Shown: positions 34,773 through 45,547 of the stretch, piece after piece
Position numbering within the stretch: the first letter of the stretch is position 1
Layout: every line of letters begins with the position of its first letter
NCBI RefSeq assembly: GCF_000281045.1
Contig: NW_008246096.1
Span: forward strand, 588,497-652,496
Direction of reading: 5' to 3'
DNA: 64,000 nucleotides
Source: Saprolegnia diclina VS20
Taxonomy: Eukaryota; Oomycota; Saprolegniomycetes; Saprolegniales; Saprolegniaceae
Program-made: the position numbers and the translations under genes
Notes under the pieces: generated by a model
Database searches by the model: none
What the model saw: only the letters and a program-made list of their open reading frames with translations
What the model was told of the DNA's origin: nothing

Positions 34773-35251
34773 ACGACGATACTACAAACACGACGATGGA
34801 CCATTGGCAATAATACATCATAATCGCGTACTCTTGTTCAACGAGGGCTGTCGCACGACGCAAACCAAATGTAGAAAAGTCATTTCAGTCGGCACCCCAA
34901 AAGCAAATTGTACGATTTGTGTGCATGTGCATTCGCCAAAAATGACACTGTGTACACCAAACCCAATCATAAGCAATCAAATCGGCCCGGCGACATCTTG
35001 GACCACGCACTTCTGGGCTTCACCACGGGGACCGGCGCGAGACCGTGTTTGCAGTCTTTCGCAGCCTTTACTGCGACGCCTTTTGGGCCCACAGACATCA
35101 AATTTGGCTCTCAGGACGATCCACTCTTACGTCTGCTTGGACATTACGTATTTTAGAGTTGAAGATCATAGATTTAAGGAGAAATTGGTATTGAATTTGG
35201 CGAAAGAGGCCGACTGGGTACGTAAGCTTTGTGATTCGTCGATTGCGTCTG
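34773..35251. other. Convergent intergenic region
   Basis: AT-richer spacer between two converging genes. No coding exon recognised. Confidence 0.5.
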
Positions 35252-36649
35252 CTACGCTGATGGCGCGCCCGAGCAGTTGTAGTACCGTTGGTTGATCTCG
35301 GTCCATGCGTCAATGCGAATTGGGTTGGCTCCCGACGTGATGCCATCCAGGAGCGCTTTCGATGTCGCCGGCCGACTAATGCGCCACATCGACTTGAACG
35401 CCGTCGGGTAGTCGAGCACCGCGCCCGGAAGACAGTGCTCGTAGAGCATCACCATCATCTTCTCCACTTCGTCTTCAATCGCGCGTGTCGACAGTGCCTG
35501 CGCCGTTCCTGCTGCGTAAATGGCGGCGCGCCACGCCAGAAACGCTTGTGTATCGACCGAGTTCGAGTGGCGCACTGTGTGTTTTTTGGTCAACCGCCGC
35601 GCGCCAGGGTTGGTCGTCGTGCCCGCGGCATCGCACTGCGTATAGAGCGTACCGAGAAGCCCATGCAGCTCGTAGCTGTAGCTGCTGTTGCCGAGCTGCG
35701 TGGCGTCGACCCAACCACCGTACGTGGTGGGGACGTTGTCAAAGAACGGCAACTCTGGTGTCGACGCCAGTCGCAGCACGCGCGAGTTGGCCGTCAGCGG
35801 CACGTTGTTGGCAACGCAGCCTTCAAAGACGCGGGGGTCCGACACCACCTTGGCTTCGGCCGCGCCGATTTGACGCGAGAGGCACTCGTGGTAAATGCTC
35901 AAAAGCACGTCAATCATCGCGTGGTGGGCAAAAAAGATCGGGTCGGCGGCCGAGACAAAGAGGTTGGCCATCGCGCCACCGAGCGTTGCGTGCATCGAGT
36001 CGTGCGGCGACGCTTCGATCGCGGCTGTCACCGCCGTCATCGAGCTGCCTGCAAAGACGCTCTGCTTGACGCGGTTAAAGTTGAGGTCGGGGCTAAAGTA
36101 CGTCGACGTCCACGGACCGCGCGGCACGCAGCGCATGCACGTTGTCGACGCCGGGGCGCAGAAATGCGACGCGGGCGACGCCGAAATGCACTGGGCGCCC
36201 GGAAAGCGATACCCGAGGATCGGCGACGACGGCGACGACGCGACCGCGGGTCCGCTGCCGCCAAACGCATTGAGAATCTTGGCGCAGGACGCAATGTTCG
36301 TGCACTTGCGGCTCACGTAATCCAAATTGTGCTGGACATAGTCGAAATACGGCAGCGTCACGCAAGCAAAGTCGTCGCCGAGCGACCGGAGCATGGTCTC
36401 AAACCCGAGGAGAAACTTGCGGTGCCAAAAGAGAAAGACGCACGTGTTGTGGGCCTCGCGGTTGGTCATTTCGTCTGCGTGCAGCGCAACGAACCGAGCA
36501 TAGTAGCCGCGGTCCATCGAGAGCGTCAACGCGCGAAGAAAGAGAGCCTGCTCCGAGGCTGGCAGTGCGTCCCACGGCTTGCGCACCCGAGCAGGACATG
36601 CTGCGAGGACAGCGCCAAGCCACACAAGCAGAAGCCGTAGGAGACGCAT
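35252..36649 (-). CDS. Secreted tyrosinase (type-3 copper oxidase)
   Basis: Single exon, 465 residues. Begins with a signal peptide (MRLLRLLLVWLGAVLAACP). The CuA site is spread over LHADEM, REAHNT and FWHRKFLLGFE, and CuB over SPHDSMHATLGG and DPIFFAHHAMIDVLL; the third His of CuB (AHH) is followed by the hydrophobic helix usual in the family. The enzyme oxidises phenols to quinones, for example in melanin formation or cell-wall cross-linking. Many cysteines between the copper sites fit an extracellular protein. A more upstream non-ATG frame extends to 36733, but the ATG at 36649 places the signal peptide at the N-terminus. A CCAAT box (GATTGG on the plus strand, 36710-36715) lies 61 nt upstream. 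Confidence 0.93.
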   Translation of the reverse strand: MRLLRLLLVWLGAVLAACPARVRKPWDALPASEQALFLRALTLSMDRGYYARFVALHADEMTNREAHNTCVFLFWHRKFLLGFETMLRSLGDDFACVTLPYFDYVQHNLDYVSRKCTNIASCAKILNAFGGSGPAVASSPSSPILGYRFPGAQCISASPASHFCAPASTTCMRCVPRGPWTSTYFSPDLNFNRVKQSVFAGSSMTAVTAAIEASPHDSMHATLGGAMANLFVSAADPIFFAHHAMIDVLLSIYHECLSRQIGAAEAKVVSDPRVFEGCVANNVPLTANSRVLRLASTPELPFFDNVPTTYGGWVDATQLGNSSYSYELHGLLGTLYTQCDAAGTTTNPGARRLTKKHTVRHSNSVDTQAFLAWRAAIYAAGTAQALSTRAIEDEVEKMMVMLYEHCLPGAVLDYPTAFKSMWRISRPATSKALLDGITSGANPIRIDAWTEINQRYYNCSGAPSA

Positions 36650-37549
36650 CGATGCGGCGTGAAGCGAGAATGCAAGAGTACGACGACATGGTGGAACAAG
36701 CAGGGCTACGATTGGCTCGTTTATAGAAGGCAACAGCGTCTCGAGTTTATACAGAGGAGAGTCTCGAAGCCTGTCATAGCGCGTCCACTATTGTGTGGTG
36801 GGCGGCGACTACGCAGTCCGCGGTGGGTGGTTCAAGGAGGTGCGCAGTTGCCGAAGTCATTTCGATGGGCGAGACGAGCGCGAGAGGTGGAAGCAGAGGA
36901 GTCTCGTATCGCGGTGGGCATTGCGACTGCCGTGCGACCTTGAGCTTGCGATCCTCTTGCGCTGGTGCGTGTTTTGACGCGCGCGGTGAAACTCGCAGAG
37001 CGTGGGCATTTGGCCGTTGCGCTTGAGCGCGCGCGGGTCACTGCACCGACGTGACTTGTACGAGCACGCTACCTACGTACGTGTACTGCAGCGTGGGTGG
37101 CGACGCTTGTGGCGGGCAAACGACTACCTTGGGGGACGCTGTGAAGAGGCCAGTTGGCGGCGTCATGCGCGCAGTTTTCGAATAATGAAACTGCAGTTGT
37201 GCAAAAGTGCAATGCGATACTTGACGTGAACGTTCCTGTCCTCATGCTGATTCCGCAGCGAACGAATATGGCGCGGCTGAGCGCACACCTTCTTGACCGG
37301 TGTTGAATGCGCTAAATGTTTATAACGCTCCATCGCGCTAGTCTTCCCCGCTTTGGATCTGCGCTAGAGAGTTGTATCGGTTTCCCAGGTCACATGAGAG
37401 AAAGGCGAGTCGGCGTCTTGGATTGGCTGGAAAGTGGAAGATATGCATATGATTATAGCCAATCAACGAAAGGCATGCGGCTTCGATCTTTCGAGGACAG
37501 CAAATTCCGAACGTCTCGGTCGGCCACGAGCAAGGCAACAGTCATAAGA
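36650..37549. other. Divergent promoter region
   Basis: No gene seen. GATTGG at 37421-37426 and CCAATC at 37459-37464 precede the plus-strand gene; GATTGG at 36710-36715 belongs to the tyrosinase promoter. Confidence 0.5.
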
Positions 37550-40500
37550 ATGGCGCTCTTAGCGTACGTCCACGTCAGCCTCGGCGGCACGCTGCGTCAG
37601 ATCCCAGCGCCTGTCGCCACCTTTGGCGCCCAAGCCCCAGCCAAATACACCGGAATCCTCGTTCATGCAGAGCCGCGAACCGCCTTTCCGAGCGTCACGA
37701 ACGCCGCCGCCTTGCGCGGCAAGATCGCCGTCGTCCAGCGCGGCGAGTGCTCATTCGCTGCAAAGGCCAAGAGCCTGCAAGCCGCCGGTGCGATCGCCAT
37801 GATCCTCACCAACTCGAGCGAAGACCTCGTGCGCATGGGCGAAGCGTTCGCCCACGAAGGCGTCGGGATTGAGATTCCCGTGCTCATGGTCGGCCTCGGC
37901 CTCGGGCGGTCGCTCCGCGATGGCCTCACTGCCACTGTCGAGCTCAAGATTGAAGAGCGCTCCAAGGTACGCCGACGAAATGCATGGCACTTTGCTCCAC
38001 ACTGATAGACGCTGTTTCAGGCGTCCATGGACGTCGTCAAAAAGACGGTCGAGCAAACCACCGAGGTCGTTCAAGCCAGTGTCGACGTCGTCAAGAAGCG
38101 CGTCGAAGTGGTGCGTCGCTACCACTCCTTATTGTATACGATTGACCAGTTTTCTAGATGGCCAAGGAAGTCGCGCCGAGCGAGGCGCTGCCGGCGCTCC
38201 TACCCTCGATGCTGCCCGAGAAGCGCAGCCCGAACCAACCTCTCCCACCGCTCTTTGCGTTCGTACTCTACGCCACGTCGGCCGACACGTATACGGTGCA
38301 GTTTGCGCCACTGGCCGACTTTGGCCTCTCGCGGAAGCGCTTGTACTACCGCGGCCGACTCGTGTTTAGCCATCCGTTGCAGGCGCACACAGCCCTTAGC
38401 AATAAGGCAGGAATGCCTGGCTCTATTGTGCTCGTCGAGCGGGGCGGGTGCACGTTCCCCGAAAAAATTGAGCGCGCACAATCCGCCGGGGCGATCGCCG
38501 TCCTTGTCGGCAACAACGACGCTGCCAACCCGGACGCCGCGTTCGTCATGAGCGTCGACCAGCTCTCGGCCGACCACATTACCATTCCCAGCGTCATGTT
38601 GCCGTACAACGTGTCGCAGGCGTTGCAAGCGGCGTCGCCCGACTCGATTGGGATCGTGTGCCTTGAAGGCGAAGCCGCCGGCGTCCTTCTCGCTGCCAGC
38701 TCCACGAGCATCTCGCTTTGGGCGCCACCGCCGTGTACACCGTCAACGCTGCCGCCCCTCGTCGCCGCCGCCCGGGAAAACGACGCAGCCCGCGTCACCG
38801 AGCTCCTCTCGATGCAGTCGCCCCACGCGTGTGACGCGTACAACGTCACCGCCCTCCACCACGCGTGTCTTGTCGGTGCGGTCGACGTCGTCGAGCTCCT
38901 CTTGGCGGCCGGGGCGCAAGTCGACTCGGTGGACCTCGGGTCCCAAACACCGCTGCACTATGCGTGCATGGCGCCGAGCGTAGCTTGCGTGAGTGCCCTC
39001 TTGACCGCCGCAGCGCACACGTTGGCGCGCAACGAAGGCGGGAGTTCGCCGCTGCACGTGGCGTGCTACGCTGGCAGCACCGAGTGCATGGAGCTGCTTC
39101 TCACCGCGTCCGCAACGCTCGACAGCGATGGCAAGTACAACTTCCACGGCGTCGATGAGCGGGACAAGAGCGGGCGCACGCCGCTCCATGTCGCGTGCCT
39201 GCACGGACATGCCGACTGCGCCTTGTACCTCATGGCGGCCCAAGCGCACGTCAATTTGGCCGACGCCCGAGGGTTTACGCCACTTCACTATGTGTGCGAT
39301 CGACTCGAGAAGCAGCCCGACATGTTGCACGTCATTGAACAACTGCTTGCGTACGGCGCCGAAATGGTCGACCGCACGACCAGCGCCGCGCAGCAGTCGC
39401 TCGTGCTTGACCGTATCTCGGACCGCCGGCTCCGGCGCGAAGTCGAAGTGCTCTACCTTCGGCGCCAAGTGAGTTTGCAGGACAAGGTGACGGCGGCATT
39501 GCGCAGCGACCTGCGGTCGCAAGCCGAGAGCTATAACGCGCAGCTGGCGACCGTCCAAGCGACGGCCGAGGCGACGGCAACAGCGTGCCAAGCGCAGCTG
39601 GCCCAGCAGGCACGGCAGCTCGACCACGTACAGCGGCAACTGGCCTCGGTTTTGCAAGTGCTGCAAACGTCAGGGACGCCGTCGGTCGCTAGCACTCCGC
39701 AAGTGGTCGCACTGCCCGTCACGGAGCATGGCGACAGCTTGGAGGAAACCGAGAAGGCACAAGAAGCCGGCTTGGCGCGGGATCTTGGGAAAAAGTACCT
39801 CCGCCTCAAGCAGTATGCTACCGCCGTCGCGTACCTCGATTCCTCAATGGCGCTGTACAAGTTGCCAGGCGTCGCCCGACTGCTTCAGCACGCGACGGTG
39901 CTGCGCGATGCAAGCAGCGGGGCCTCGTCCATGCCGCCCTCCACAACGCAGCTTGTGGCGTTGTACCGGGAGCGCTTTGCCGCGTTGGGCGCGCCCGACC
40001 ACGCGCTTGAGGCTTTGGAAAGCGAAGTCGTCGCGCTTGCGTCCATGGCTCCTGGCTCGACCGAGTACGACGCCACGAAAAAGTGGCTCGACTGGCTTTT
40101 GCTGCTTCCGTGGACCGAGGTACTCGTCCTTTTGCCCCTGGATGAAGCTCAAAGGAACCGTAGGCGTCCATGCCGCAGAGCAAGGCGGTTTTTGCGCATG
40201 TCTCGACGCTCCAAGCCGACGACACGCGGCGCCACGCAGCCTGCGTCATTCAACGCGCCTTCCGCGACCGCTGGGCCTTGGTGTTTTGGCGGCGTGACGC
40301 AGCGGCCGTCACGCTCCAAGCGCACGTGCGCGGGTTCCTCGTGCGCCGAGCACGCGTCGCGTCGGACACGGAAAGCTCGCACAGCGAGTCGGAGGCAAGC
40401 GAAATTGTAGTCGACAACAACCCGACTGCAACCGATGCGCCCGTACCCGACACGCAAGTCGCCAAGGTTGATGACATTGATGTGACCTCGAGGGTCGACT

Positions 40501-40832
40501 CGCACCTGCAGCGCGGCCGGGTCAAGCACGGACGCGTCGTCCGCGGCGTCCGCATGCGCCATGCGACCAAAGGGGATCACGCCTGCGTCCTCCAGTGGCT
40601 CACGACAGACGCGTCCAACCAAGCACAGCACTACATTTGGTGTCGATGGGGCGCCAGCCACGCGGCCGAGAGCGCGCTAAAAGGCCCGTACGACGACGAC
40701 GACGCAGCCCGCGAGTTTGAGCGGCACTTTCGCGCCAAGACCGGTCTCACGTGGGGTTGCGACAAGTTGTCTCCATCGCCCGAGCAGGCAACGTGGCTCG
40801 TGGAGCACGGCGAACGAAGAGCCACAGCGTAG
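37550..40832 (+). CDS. PA-PA-ankyrin-coiled coil-IQ-WGR multidomain protein
   Basis: Exons 37550-37966, 38021-38110, 38158-40119 and 40164-40832 sum to 3138 nt, 1045 residues. Residues 1-139 are a protease-associated (PA) domain (GKIAVVQRGECSFAAKAKSL). A short helical linker exon has two VDVVKK repeats. A second PA domain follows (GSIVLVERGGCTFPEKIERA). Then about five ankyrin repeats (TALHHACLVGAVDVVELLL, TPLHYACMAPS, SPLHVACYAGS, TPLHVACLHGHADC), a Gln/Ala-rich coiled coil, and a segment ending WLDWLLLLPW that resembles the helical N-terminal tail of Lon proteases. After the last intron come two IQ-like helices (ACVIQRAFRDRW, VTLQAHVRGFLVRRA) and a C-terminal WGR domain (WCRWG, then FRAKTGLTW). 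No enzymatic domain is present. Probably a scaffold. The start has A at -3 and G at +4. Confidence 0.88.
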
Positions 40833-40883
40833 TCATTTAGTCGAATATAGGGGACATGCACTTATGCAAAGCGTGGAGGGTCT

Positions 40884-42946
40884 CTAGGACGACGAGTTGA
40901 CATTGATGGTCGAGAACTCGCCTTCGTCGTCGTCGCCGTAACCCGGGCGCAGCATCTGCTCGGACGTGTCTTCGTCCGCATCGGCCGTCGCGTCACTACG
41001 TGGCGCATCAGACAAAATGGATTTGAACAAGCGAGACGGACTCAAAGTCGGACGTGTCTGGGTGCAGGTGCGTCAAGAAGGGGACCCAGTACTTGGCGTC
41101 AAACTGCAGAATCGGCATGCGCGCCACGGGCTGCACCATTTGGTCCATCTCGACCTCTTCGGCGGGCGTGAGCTGCTTGATCTTGAGATAGCGCAGCATA
41201 GGGACCGTGGACCCGCCGCCGATGAAGAGCGTCGCCAGCACCACGACCATGGTGGTGGCAATGATTTCCTAGCCGACTCTTGGTCCGTGGTCGATACATT
41301 GAAACAATCGTACACTGCGCTTTTCGTTGGGCCAGTCGAGTGCGAGCGCAAAGCAGAGCGCGCCCCGAAAGCCGCTGAACCAAATCATGACTTGCTGGTT
41401 CTGCGGCACACGGCGCTCGACGGGGCGGCGCTGGTTGATGAGATACGAGAGCGGAAACACAAACATTGCGCGGCCAATAAGACACGCAATAAGACTCCAA
41501 ATGATAAACTTGAGGTGGTAGCCGACTTGCAGCGCAAAGACCGCGAGGCCCAAATCTACAATACGTCGTTCCATGAGCTCGTGCGGTCGCATGCTGCGAT
41601 TTTACTCAAAAAGACGGTCGTCTCGGCCACGTACGAAATCGCGTTAAACATGTGGCCGCAGCTACAGTGCAATCGTGATACTAGACCAAGGGGATCCAAG
41701 GAGCACGTACACCTTCTTGCCTTCGTCGCTCAAGTTGTTGCTCGTGTAGTGCTTCATGGTGATGCCCGTGAAGAGGATCGCGACGACGCCCGACAAGTCG
41801 CAGATGCACGCAGCGAGAAACGGAAGGTACGAAAACATGATGTACACGCCCATCTACGCTCAGGATCGTCATGAGACCTTGGGGCGTTTGGCATCGTCGA
41901 CCTCGTGGTACAAGCAGCCTTTGAAGTCAAAGTGCTTGAAGAGCAGTGCCGAGAGGACGCCAAAGAGGATGCCAATGAGCGTCGAGCCGGCAAAGATTAG
42001 AACAAAGTCGAGCACGGCGATCGGGAGGTAGCTCGACTCGTACACGTTACCGATAAACTTGGAAAAGGTCCCGAAAAGCACGATCGCGACCGCGTCGTTG
42101 AGCGAACTCTCGCCAAACACCAAGTAGAAGAGCGACGGGTCCTGCACCAGCAAACTCAAACTCGTGCAAAATGCATTGCCAACGTACAACGCGGAGTTCC
42201 TGAAAAATGGCCAAGACCGACACCGTGTCCTACAGAGAGAGGATTGTTGAGAACTTCTCGCTGGTACGGGATACCGTAGCGCTAATGAGCGCGCCAAACG
42301 AGAGAGCTTCAGCAAGCGAGAGCTTGAGGCTCACGCCCGCTTGGCCCATGCCGTACATGATACAGCCGACCGTCATGCTCGAGATCGTCGTGCCCGCGAC
42401 AGCGTACGCGACGATGGGCACAATATTATCGAAAAAGTACCGGCGCTTCATAATATATCCTACTTGCGAATACGACATGGGTCATTTTGCATGTGGACGC
42501 ACCCGAGTTGAAGATGATGGGCGGCAGGAGCGCAATGAAGAACGTGTTCGGGTCAAAGATCATGAGCTATAGGGTTCTTAGGATGCCATGTCGATCGAGC
42601 GAAGCGCGCACCGAGTGCGTAATTGAGTTTTTGTAGACGTAGCAGAGGACGCCGCCGGCGACGCCAACGAGGATCGTAGCTACACGGCAGCTATCAGATC
42701 GTAGTTTTGTGACAAAAACGAGGTACCGCCGGCTTCGGGCAGAAAATGCCAGTGCAAATGGTGGCCGACGTAGTTGCTCACGACGATCGAGGCCATGAGC
42801 AGCATGAGGAAGATCGAGAAAAAGACCGAGAGCTGGTATTCGTTGCTCATGCCATAGTAGTGCTCGACCTCGGCGTTCCCGGCCGTGAGCTCGCTCATGC
42901 TTCCGACGTGGCCTTTGGAGATCTGGCCGTTGGGAAACTCCTCCAT
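40884..42946 (-). CDS. Na+/H+ (K+/H+) exchanger, NHE/NHX family
   Basis: Multi-exon membrane antiporter exchanging Na+ or K+ for protons. Starts at the ATG at 42946 with an acidic N-terminus, then the first helix (VFFSIFLMLLMASIVVSNYV). Conserved blocks across joined exons are LPEAGATILVGV, FDPNTFFIALLPPIIFNSG (amiloride-binding region), LAEALSFGALISATDP, the ion-binding FGESSLNDAVAIVLF near 42090, and FSGFRGALCFALAL near 41360. About 12 helices are expected. The cytosolic C-terminus is short and acidic, ending at a TAG at 40884-40886. That short tail and the sequence style suggest an endomembrane NHE6/NHX5-like member over a plasma-membrane one; this is inference. At least eight short introns are needed. 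Confidence 0.92.
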
Positions 42947-43322
42947 GTCCGGATAACCACACGATCCGGATACTAGGCGCCGTCGGTTTCACAGAAAGGC
43001 CGGAACCGACACGGGCGTGGTCAGAGCGCAAGCGCATACGACAGGCAGCTCCGTAGGTCCGTCTCAATACACTGCAATGCAACGACCTAGTCGCGTGCGA
43101 TCCTGTCCACCACTCAAATCTATAGCGACGCGATGGAAGCGCATGAAGCAGGATGTGAATGGAGCAGTTCGATACTGCAACTACACATGCCACTAAGAAC
43201 TAAGAGCACGTGGGTATATTGTACGAGGACGACGACTGGTTCGAAATTGTAGTCGTCAAGTCTATGGCGTAGTGTACAGAGTAGCTGGGAGCTACTCGTT
43301 CAAAAGGGCAACGAGATTGCCA
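42947..43322. other. Spacer between the exchanger and the kinase
   Basis: Upstream region of the exchanger and downstream region of the kinase, both minus strand. No coding signal recognised. Confidence 0.5.
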
Positions 43323-44438
43323 TTACAGCAGCGAGAGCAGCGTCGCTGCGGACAGGCGCTTTCTCGGATCCTTCTCCAAGAGCCCGCGCACAATGGCTTT
43401 GGTCTCTTTCGACACGAGGTACCACTGCGCGATTGGAAAGTCGACGTCCTTGCAGAGAATCGCGGCCTGGATCTCGTCCTCCGAGAGCGAGCCCCGAGGG
43501 TCGAACGGGTGCACACCCGTAATCATGATGTACAGAATACACCCGAGCGCCCACATGTCCATGGCAGCAACGACCGGCGCCGGCTCGGCGGCGAGCATTT
43601 CGGGGGACCAGTACGACTTGGTGCCCGAGAGCGGCGCCGATGCCAAGCGCATCGCTCGCTGCAACGGCATCGAGCTCGTGTGCGGGTCAGGGATCGTGGC
43701 CGAGCCAAAGTCAATGAGCTTGACGCGGCCGTCGTCATCGGTGAGCATGATGTTGTCGGGCTTCAGATCGCAGTGGACCATGCCGTGGGCATGGATGAAC
43801 GCCAAGGCCGACGCGATTTGGGAAAGCACACGTTTGGCCTCCTACGGATCCGTCATTTCACGCAATAGGAATAGACGCTTGCAGCCTACCACTTCGTCGA
43901 GGCGCCGCCGGTGCAGCATGTAGTCGAAGAGCGTCGATCCGGGCACGTACTCGATAACGAGGTAGTGGAAGCCGTCGTGCGTGTAGTGGTTCTTCATGTG
44001 AACGATATGGTCGTGGCCGCCGGCCATCGCGACGCAGCCCAGAGCCGTCTTCTCGCGCACCGCCTCTTCGAGCGAGTCGGCGCTCACCTACAAGGTCCAC
44101 ACATTGCTGCTGAGGTGGATTTGCATGGTTGGCGGACGTACCTTGACGGCCGCGATGGACTGGTTTTGCTTCTCGACGCACTGAAGCACCATGCCAAAGG
44201 CCCCGGCACCCAGCGTCTTTGTCATTGCGAGGTCATAGTCGTCTTCGAAGACGCGGCCAAGTGCCATGTCGTTGCGGGCCTCGGTCGACGTCAGCAGGAG
44301 CGAGGCCGAGCTCAGGAGAAGCCCCATGGCCAGGACGTGGTGTCGACACAAGCTTGGGTGGATCGCAAAGGGCCGGCGCGGCGCTCGAAGGGCGGCTGAT
44401 CGCAGGAGGGCGCGCGTCGCAGCAGATCGGACCGCCAT
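43323..44438 (-). CDS. Serine/threonine protein kinase with mitochondrial-type leader
   Basis: Exons 44438-44142, 44087-43890 and 43841-43323 sum to 1014 nt, 337 residues. The N-terminus MAVRSAATRALLRSAALR is Arg/Ala-rich and lacks acidic residues, a typical mitochondrial presequence, and is followed by a hydrophobic stretch (VLAMGLLLSSASLLL) that could anchor it. The kinase domain starts near residue 62: GAGAFGMV (nucleotide loop), AAVKV (VAIK Lys), VIEYVPGSTL (hinge), HCDLKPDNIML (catalytic loop with Cys replacing Arg of HRD), IDFGSAT (DFG), SYWSPEML (APE variant) and DMWALGCILYIMITGVHPF. All catalytic residues are present, so it should be active; the missing HRD Arg suggests no activation-loop phosphorylation requirement. 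The substrate is unknown. Confidence 0.9.
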
Positions 44439-45547
44439 CTTCAGAAATGCACGTCAGTCCCTTGATGGTCGTTTTGCCAGGTGGTTGCCATGAGGATACG
44501 GGAAAGGCATCCGGTTAACTTGATTGTTTTCCGCATAATCACTTCGAACTTCGATTATAACTTGGCTTTTGTAAGTGCGACCGTTGCAAAGCGAAGTTGC
44601 GTACAGCCTTCGACTGGAAATTTGGCGCGACGGGACAAATTACAGGCGAGACAACAGAGTGTCCTGCTTCTGCAGGTCGCCGCGGCCAGTGGCGGACCGC
44701 AAACCTTGAACGACACGTACGGTAGTGACAAGGCGGCAGATGGCCCTGCGAAGCTCATAGGTCGTCAACGACGCACAGCAGCATCCTACTTTGCACTCGT
44801 TTTGTGGTATGTCTTGAACGCGCAAGTACATGTAACATCCAGCAAGGTAGCGCTCTCCAGGAATCAATGAGGCGTTAGAAACCGGGAGATCATTGCAAAC
44901 GGTGCACGGAGGCGCGGGTCCTATTGCTCACACAGTGGCCCCACCACGCAGAAGGTTTCTCTCCAAATTTCCGCACACAACGCTGGCACAACAAACCAGC
45001 CATGACGTACAAGAGATTGGATTCGAGGTAGATTCAACAGAGCAATCAATAACGGCAATGCTAATACTTGGCTTGCTTGGGTAAGAATGCAAGAAGTGCA
45101 CCAACGGAGACATACCTCGCTGCGTACTTGGTGTCAGCTGCTCGGAGCTGATACGCTTCATCTCGAAAGCGCTTCCACTAGCAACATGTAGTACAATGCT
45201 TGATTAGTGACGTAGCGTTGGTAGTCGCCGAAACCGGACCCCTGACGAATGCAAGTTGTTGGTCGCAGCTGGTGTTGATTGTTTTTAATAGGTTTATTAA
45301 CGTTTTATAACGTGTCTGTTAAATTTGACATTTCTCTCCATGAAGACCTCCAACAGTGACATGGATAGGCTTGCTCGTCTTGTCAAAGTGTTTTCTATCG
45401 TGCTGCGAATTATGAGCGAGATCATTTTCCAACGCAATTTGCTGCTTCATTGTGTGTGGAATCGGCTCCGCGAGATGCATGTCGCTTTTAATTGGTCCAA
45501 AATATTAATAAATAGCCAATTAGATCGTCCGAATCTCTTTGACACAG
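44439..45547. other. Intergenic region with no recognised gene
   Basis: AT-richer stretch, especially 45280-45530. A segment at about 45384-45445 resembles one at 51745-51795 (shared GTGTTTTCTATC followed by ATGAGCG and CATTTTC), possibly remnants of a dispersed repeat. Confidence 0.4.

Noticed and set aside
35288-36640. A 450-codon plus-strand frame opposite the tyrosinase
   Set aside because: Arg/His-rich composition and exact antisense position to a conserved copper enzyme; a shadow of GC-rich codons.
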